From CAIYRG01 sp964446945 (GTDB taxonomy: Bacteria; Pseudomonadota; Alphaproteobacteria; Micropepsales; Micropepsaceae): a stretch of DNA of 64,000 nucleotides. Shown in pieces: positions 60,071 through 64,000 of the stretch. A program made the translations under genes and the position numbers. The stretch is from positions 1 to 64,000 of the forward strand of contig CAYUQO010000007.1 of assembly GCA_964446945.1 (NCBI GenBank). The letters run 5' to 3'. Positions within the stretch are counted from its first letter, which is position 1. Every line of letters starts with the position of its first letter. Below the pieces are notes generated by a model. That model worked only from the letters and a program-made list of their open reading frames with translations. It searched no databases and was not told where the DNA came from.

Positions 60071-60431
60071 CGCCATTCTGTACGGCCGGCACAGACCGCC
60101 AGCCGAAGATCAAAAAGCGCCGGTACATCCACGGATATTGCCGCTCCAGCATGCGCCCAAGAACACGGTGATAAGCAAGCAGCGCCGCCATTAAAATCAC
60201 ATAGGTATCGATGGCAAATCCGGTTGCGGAAAGCAGATCGCCGCCGAACAGCGCATGGCCAAGCAGCCGGTCAAGCAGGCCAAGCCCCGCCGCATATGGC
60301 ACGATGTTGCGCGCCGATTTCCACTGACGCGCCAGATACGTCCCTATCAGCGCCGCGCCGCTTCCCATGCAGAGAAGCGTGAGGCCAGCAAACACGGCGA
60401 GGCTGTTGCCGAGAATGAATTCGGGATTCAT
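60054..60431 (-). CDS. DUF6867-like small membrane protein
   Basis: 125 residues with three hydrophobic segments (about 10-32, 42-58 and 65-90) and a basic C-terminus (RMLERQYPWMYRRFLIFGWR). Proteins of this kind follow livF in related genomes and may be an extra subunit or a chaperone of the LIV transporter. It overlaps livF by four bases and the DedA gene, convergent, by 17 bases. Confidence 0.7.
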   Translation of the reverse strand: MNPEFILGNSLAVFAGLTLLCMGSGAALIGTYLARQWKSARNIVPYAAGLGLLDRLLGHALFGGDLLSATGFAIDTYVILMAALLAYHRVLGRMLERQYPWMYRRFLIFGWRSVPAVQNGVRRPQ

Positions 60432-61147
60432 GCGGTAACAACCTCGGTGCCGGGAAATTCCGCCTGAATGCCGCGATCGGCGATCAGCTCCAACGCGGCG
60501 TGCTCACCGTCAATCCGGCCTTTCTCGATGCGGTACACTGTCTCCGCCAGCTTCAGTGCCTGAAAAAGTTTTTGCTCGGTCAACAAAACTGCAATTCCAT
60601 ATTCGTGACTGACCTCGGAAATCGCCCGGAACAGGCGCAAAGTGTCTTCGCCATTGAGTCCGAGCGACGGTTGATCGAGCACAAGCAGTTTCGGTGCGCT
60701 GATCAAGGCGCGTGCCAAAACGGCAAAGCGCTGGATTGCAGCGGGCAATCCAGCGGCCGGTTGGCCCAACAGAGTGTGGAGTTCGGGAAACAGGGTCAGA
60801 GCGACATCCAGTCCACGCGCAAACTCGCCGGGCGCTGATTCCGTCGCGCCGAGCTGCAGATTGTCCAACAGCGTCATGCCGGCAAACAGGGGGCGGCCAG
60901 AAGGCACATAGCGAATTCCAAGGGCGACACGCTGTCTGATCTCCGTCCGGGTAATGTCCTGTCCCCCGAACAGCACCTGCCCCGAGATCACCGGCAGCAA
61001 TCCACCGATCGTGCTCGCCAGTGCCGATTTTCCGGCACCACTTCTGCCGATAACCGCGGTGATGCCGGCGTCTTCGGCCTTCATGCTCACACCGTGCAGC
61101 GCACGGCAGCCGCCATAGTCCACAACGATATCGCGCAGCATCAACAT
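60428..61147 (-). CDS. livF: LivF-like ABC transporter ATPase with altered active-site residues
   Basis: 239 residues. Walker A GRSGAGKSA (34-42) is intact. The signature reads LPAA (134-137) where LSGG is normal. Walker B is LLVLDQP: the catalytic Glu after Asp158 is Gln159 (CAA). The H-loop region is TEQK, as usual for LivF (EQN). The rest, including GIRYVPSGRPLFAGMTLLDNL, matches the high-affinity branched-chain amino acid transporter. Seven-base overlap with livG. Hydrolysis may be slow or lost here. Confidence 0.85.
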   Translation of the reverse strand: MLMLRDIVVDYGGCRALHGVSMKAEDAGITAVIGRSGAGKSALASTIGGLLPVISGQVLFGGQDITRTEIRQRVALGIRYVPSGRPLFAGMTLLDNLQLGATESAPGEFARGLDVALTLFPELHTLLGQPAAGLPAAIQRFAVLARALISAPKLLVLDQPSLGLNGEDTLRLFRAISEVSHEYGIAVLLTEQKLFQALKLAETVYRIEKGRIDGEHAALELIADRGIQAEFPGTEVVTA

Positions 61148-61956
61148 GACACGTGAATCCTTGGAACGAGATCATGCCCCGCAGGAACGCCGAGCCAGGC
61201 ACGCTGCACCGAAGGAGTCCCGCAGACTTCCCGCGGTTTTCCGGCAGCGACGCAGGCGCCGCGATCGAGCACAACGACGTGGTCACAAATCGAGCGGACC
61301 AGGCGCACGTCCTGGCCCGTGACAAGAACCGAGATGCCGTTCTGCCTGAGTTCGAGCAGATGCGCGGCCAATTGGTCGCGTTCACGCCCACCGAGGCCGA
61401 TATCCGGCTCGTCCATACAAAGCAAATGCGGGCGCGTTGCCGCCGCGCGGGCAATTTCCAGCCGCCGCTGCATGGGCGCGCTCAATTCGCCTGCTTTACG
61501 GCCGGCGGCATGGCTCAGGCCCATCCGGTCAAGCCAGTATCGCGCGCGTTCCGCAGCTTTGCGGTTCCACCGGGCGGGAAAAAGACCCGCCACGGACCAC
61601 ACCGCGGACCGGACAGCAAATTGCCCGATCAGAACATTTTCCAGCACAGTCATCCGGCGAAACAGTTTGGGATCGCGGAAGGTGCGGGCAACTCCGGCAT
61701 GGCGGACAATGCTGCACGGCTCCATGCGCTCGAGAAGGCGTGGACGGGCTGATCCGGCATAGAGCTCCATACGTCCGGCATCGGGGCGACGAAAACCGGA
61801 CAGGCAATCCAGCACTGTGGTCTTTCCCGCGCCCTCCGGGCCGAGCAATCCGGTAATCTCGTTTTTCCGTACGCTGAAGGAGAGATCGTCAATTGCCGGC
61901 ACGCTGCCGAAGGACAGCGACAGATGTTGCACATGGAGCAGATGCTGCGCGCTCAT
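61141..61956 (-). CDS. livG: LivG-like ABC transporter ATPase with altered signature and H-loop
   Basis: 271 residues from the ATG at 61956 (four-base overlap with livM). Walker A GPEGAGKTT (39-47) and Walker B CMDEP (catalytic Glu183) are intact. The signature LSAPMQ (158-163) replaces LSYGQQ, and the H-loop EHD reads GQD (Gln215). The insert typical of LivG between Walker A and signature (RTFRDPKLFRRMTVLENVLIG) is present. With livF, the pair has at most one consensus site of each kind. Confidence 0.87.
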   Translation of the reverse strand: MSAQHLLHVQHLSLSFGSVPAIDDLSFSVRKNEITGLLGPEGAGKTTVLDCLSGFRRPDAGRMELYAGSARPRLLERMEPCSIVRHAGVARTFRDPKLFRRMTVLENVLIGQFAVRSAVWSVAGLFPARWNRKAAERARYWLDRMGLSHAAGRKAGELSAPMQRRLEIARAAATRPHLLCMDEPDIGLGGRERDQLAAHLLELRQNGISVLVTGQDVRLVRSICDHVVVLDRGACVAAGKPREVCGTPSVQRAWLGVPAGHDLVPRIHVSC

Positions 61957-62870
61957 TCTGCGCCGGCTCCCGTGGGTTGCGTGAGATTCAAGGCGTCGAG
62001 GACCGAGTTGCCACCGCGCTTTGGCGACAGCAATCGCCACGCAACCCAACCGAGGATGGCCGCTCCGGCAAGAAGCACACGGTACTCTGACAGCGCCGGA
62101 AAGAATTGCGGAATTCCGGCAATGATGAACGCCGGCATTACAGCGCCTGACATCCGCCGCCCCGCGATCATGGCGATTGCGAAGATGCTGGCGATCACGC
62201 CGAAACCATCAAACGCCGGAGCAAAGCCCGCCTGTAGCGCCGGCAACATGCTTCCCGCCGCGGCCGCGGTGCAGGCCGTGATGGCAGCAACCAGCAACCT
62301 GCACCGGCGGGTGTTGAGACCGATGCTGCCGCAAACGACTCCGTCCTCCGCACCTGCCCGCAATGCCAGCCCGAGCGGAGACTGCTCGATTGAAACCGCG
62401 ATGGCTCCGGCGATCAATAATGCCGCGATCAGCACGCCATACAGTTCCGCCGCATCGCCAGCCGGAACAGCGGCCGGAGTCACGGCGAGCAGCTTCTGAT
62501 GTGCAATTACGCCCGGAACTATCAGCGCGATCGCCAATGTCGCCATCGCGAAGACTTCACGCGGCAAGCGCAAAAGCGGCGAGGTGATCGCGGACGCGAC
62601 AAAGGTTATCGCCAATGCTGAAAGCGCTACGCAGGCCCAGAACGGAAACGCAAGAAAGTGCATCATCACCGCCGTGCACCAGGTTCCGGCGAAGAACCAG
62701 GCCGCAATTGCGAAGTCCGGCAGCCCGGCCCATCCGAGCTCGAGACTCGCTGCCGCTCCGACGAGCATGTAGATCAGCACAACCGGCGCCGGTGCTACCC
62801 AAGCAGGCGCGACAGACGGAAGAAGAGCGGCTCCGGCGGCAACCAGCAGGAATGGCATGGCGCGCCCCAT
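61953..62870 (-). CDS. livM: LivM-like ABC transporter permease
   Basis: 305 residues, nine or so membrane helices, with the LivM pattern LVGAAASLELGWAGLPDFAIAAWFFAGTW and the cytoplasmic coupling loop EQSPLGLALRAGAEDGVVCGSIGLNTRRCRLL. It begins one base after the livH stop (TGACATG). Part of the livH-livM-livG-livF-DUF6867 operon. Confidence 0.88.
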   Translation of the reverse strand: MGRAMPFLLVAAGAALLPSVAPAWVAPAPVVLIYMLVGAAASLELGWAGLPDFAIAAWFFAGTWCTAVMMHFLAFPFWACVALSALAITFVASAITSPLLRLPREVFAMATLAIALIVPGVIAHQKLLAVTPAAVPAGDAAELYGVLIAALLIAGAIAVSIEQSPLGLALRAGAEDGVVCGSIGLNTRRCRLLVAAITACTAAAAGSMLPALQAGFAPAFDGFGVIASIFAIAMIAGRRMSGAVMPAFIIAGIPQFFPALSEYRVLLAGAAILGWVAWRLLSPKRGGNSVLDALNLTQPTGAGAE

Positions 62871-62871
62871 G

Positions 62872-63789
62872 TCACGCCTCGCCAATGGCTGGGGCGCCGG
62901 ACCCGGGCCGGGAGAAGATCAGTACGAAGACGAGTACGGCGAAGACCGCAGGCAAGGCATAGTCCGGCCCGAAATAACCGGACCAGAAAGCATCGGCGAG
63001 TCCCACAGCGAAACCGCCCGCTGCGGCTTTCGGCAAGGAATGCAAACCACCCAGCACTGCGCCGAGGAATGCACAAACCGCCAGAGCCAATGCGTCGCCT
63101 ATGCCGGTGGGCCGCGAAACGACCGTAGCCATCCAGCCGGACAGTGCTGCGGCCGTGGATGCGAGGATGATCGCAATGGAAATGACCCGCGCCACATCGA
63201 TACCGAGCAATTCCGCCATGCGGCGGTCCTGTGCGACGGCGCGCTGTTTGCGGCCGAAAGAGCCGTGCCGGAACAGATATATGATCGCCGCGATCGCGCC
63301 TGCTCCGACCGCCATGACGACAGGCTGCGCAGCGCTGATCTGCGACTTGAAAATGCCTGGTATGAAGAGTGTCAGCCGCGGTGTGAAAGCGGGAAGAAGA
63401 TATTGCGGCACCCGCAACTGCCCGGCGAACTGCAATGTCCCGGCCGCGATGAAGAGCGCCGCGATCGAAATCATCGGCGCCTGCGGGCGCAAGGATGATT
63501 TGATTCCGGCCGGCAAAGCCTCAGTGACTGCACCGGCAACAATCGCAGGAATCGCCAATGCCCATATGAGCGCGAGAAGTCCGCTCAACGTTTCGGCAGG
63601 TTTGAACCCGCTCGCAGCCGCCCCGGAAAAGACGCCAAGGGCAATTGCGATTCCGGTCAAATAAAATGCGGTATTGACGAAAATCAACGATCGGCGAATG
63701 CGGCCTGCAATCGCATAGGAAATCGTGAGAACCGCACAGATGACGCCCAGCGTCAGACCATCCACCAGGCGTTCTATGAAATAATCCAT
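62872..63789 (-). CDS. livH: LivH-like ABC transporter permease
   Basis: 305 residues, about eight membrane helices. N-terminal LVDGLTLGVICAVLTISYAIAGRIRRSLIF and the coupling loop SFGRKQRAVAQDRRMAELLGIDVARV match LivH. First gene of the operon in this window. No LivK binding protein is adjacent; it may lie outside the window or elsewhere. Confidence 0.87.
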   Translation of the reverse strand: MDYFIERLVDGLTLGVICAVLTISYAIAGRIRRSLIFVNTAFYLTGIAIALGVFSGAAASGFKPAETLSGLLALIWALAIPAIVAGAVTEALPAGIKSSLRPQAPMISIAALFIAAGTLQFAGQLRVPQYLLPAFTPRLTLFIPGIFKSQISAAQPVVMAVGAGAIAAIIYLFRHGSFGRKQRAVAQDRRMAELLGIDVARVISIAIILASTAAALSGWMATVVSRPTGIGDALALAVCAFLGAVLGGLHSLPKAAAGGFAVGLADAFWSGYFGPDYALPAVFAVLVFVLIFSRPGSGAPAIGEA

Positions 63790-63877
63790 CCGCTTATGCC
63801 GTGCCTTGCCGAGGCGAAAACGCACAGCCGGTCCGCGGGATGCATCCGGCCCGGGAACCCGGAGGAACCTGTTTCGG

Positions 63878-64000
63878 CTAAACCCTTTCCAGAGCTAGGG
63901 AAACGCCCTGCCCGACCCCGACACACAGCGTCACAAGGCCGCGCCTCCCGCCGGTTTTTTCAAGCTGACGGAGTGCAGTCAGCACCAGCCGCGCGCCGCT
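63878..64000 (-). CDS. Thiolase (acetyl-CoA acetyltransferase-like), C-terminal fragment
   Basis: Only the last 40 residues are in the window; the gene continues beyond position 64000. The reading SGARLVLTALRQLEKTG, GRRGLVTLCVGVGQG and LALERV matches the C-terminus of thiolases, including the second catalytic Cys (TLCVG). The usual CxGGGxG loop reads CVGVGQG, one Gly changed to Val. Likely a degradative or PHB-type thiolase. Confidence 0.78.
   Translation of the reverse strand, partial: SGARLVLTALRQLEKTGGRRGLVTLCVGVGQGVSLALERV

Overview
The window looks like a chromosomal segment of an alphaproteobacterium of the order Hyphomicrobiales, closest in style to Nitrobacteraceae/Xanthobacteraceae (Bradyrhizobium-like) genomes. 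The reasons are the moderately high GC content, the order rpsA-cmk-aroA-TIGR02300 gene-tRNA-Ala(GGC), a DUF6867 gene behind livF, a DUF6600 protein, a TAXI-type solute-binding protein and many small palindromic repeats between genes. No insertion sequence, phage module or CRISPR array is visible. The genus cannot be fixed from the sequence alone.

Left part (1-7000): a minus-strand operon aprM-aprB-aprA-sat plus a metallophosphoesterase. It encodes the sulfite -> APS -> sulfate + ATP branch of dissimilatory sulfur oxidation. Behind it in map order lies a TAXI solute-binding gene broken by three frame changes. From 7000 to 17600 there are a DUF6600 protein with an 84-bp tandem coding repeat, a YbhB-like protein, the housekeeping block rpsA/cmk/aroA, a zinc-ribbon protein, tRNA-Ala and small coiled-coil proteins. 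From 17600 to 28500 there are two efflux systems (RND pump with adaptor; EmrA-EmrB-NodT-like tripartite pump), a PepSY protein and a GH13 glucosidase. From 28700 to 32150 there is a tightly coupled operon PAP2 phosphatase - lipid kinase - metallophosphoesterase - DUF188 - glutathione transferase.

Middle part (32250-48500): on the minus strand, an esterase, glnS-GNAT-TPP enzyme (coupled starts), and a five-gene run of polysaccharide deacetylase - split TPP decarboxylase alpha/beta - FolD - secreted beta-propeller. These are followed by a glycosyltransferase, yajC, a DUF815 ATPase behind two long hairpins, a LysR regulator, and a possible stress group (ECF sigma, MlaC-like protein, CBS protein, membrane protein), then surE and serS.

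Right part (50000-64000): a PAP2/class A phosphatase-like protein with an altered catalytic motif; a five-gene minus-strand run of exported proteins (DsbA-like, DsrE-like, Tat-exported DsrE-like, NHL propeller, ModA-like binding protein), which is the best candidate here for an undescribed system and may handle periplasmic sulfur; a secreted paralogue of the protein at 9352-10170; a methyltransferase; an azoR/TetR pair followed by a DedA-rhodanese fusion; and a LIV-type ABC transporter whose two ATPases have lost several consensus residues. The last 120 bases hold the C-terminus of a thiolase.

Two themes run through the window. One is sulfur: apr/sat, DsrE-like proteins, DsbA, rhodanese and a sulfopyruvate-decarboxylase-like pair. 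The other is hairpin-forming intergenic repeats, several of them in copies whose stems differ by compensating changes.
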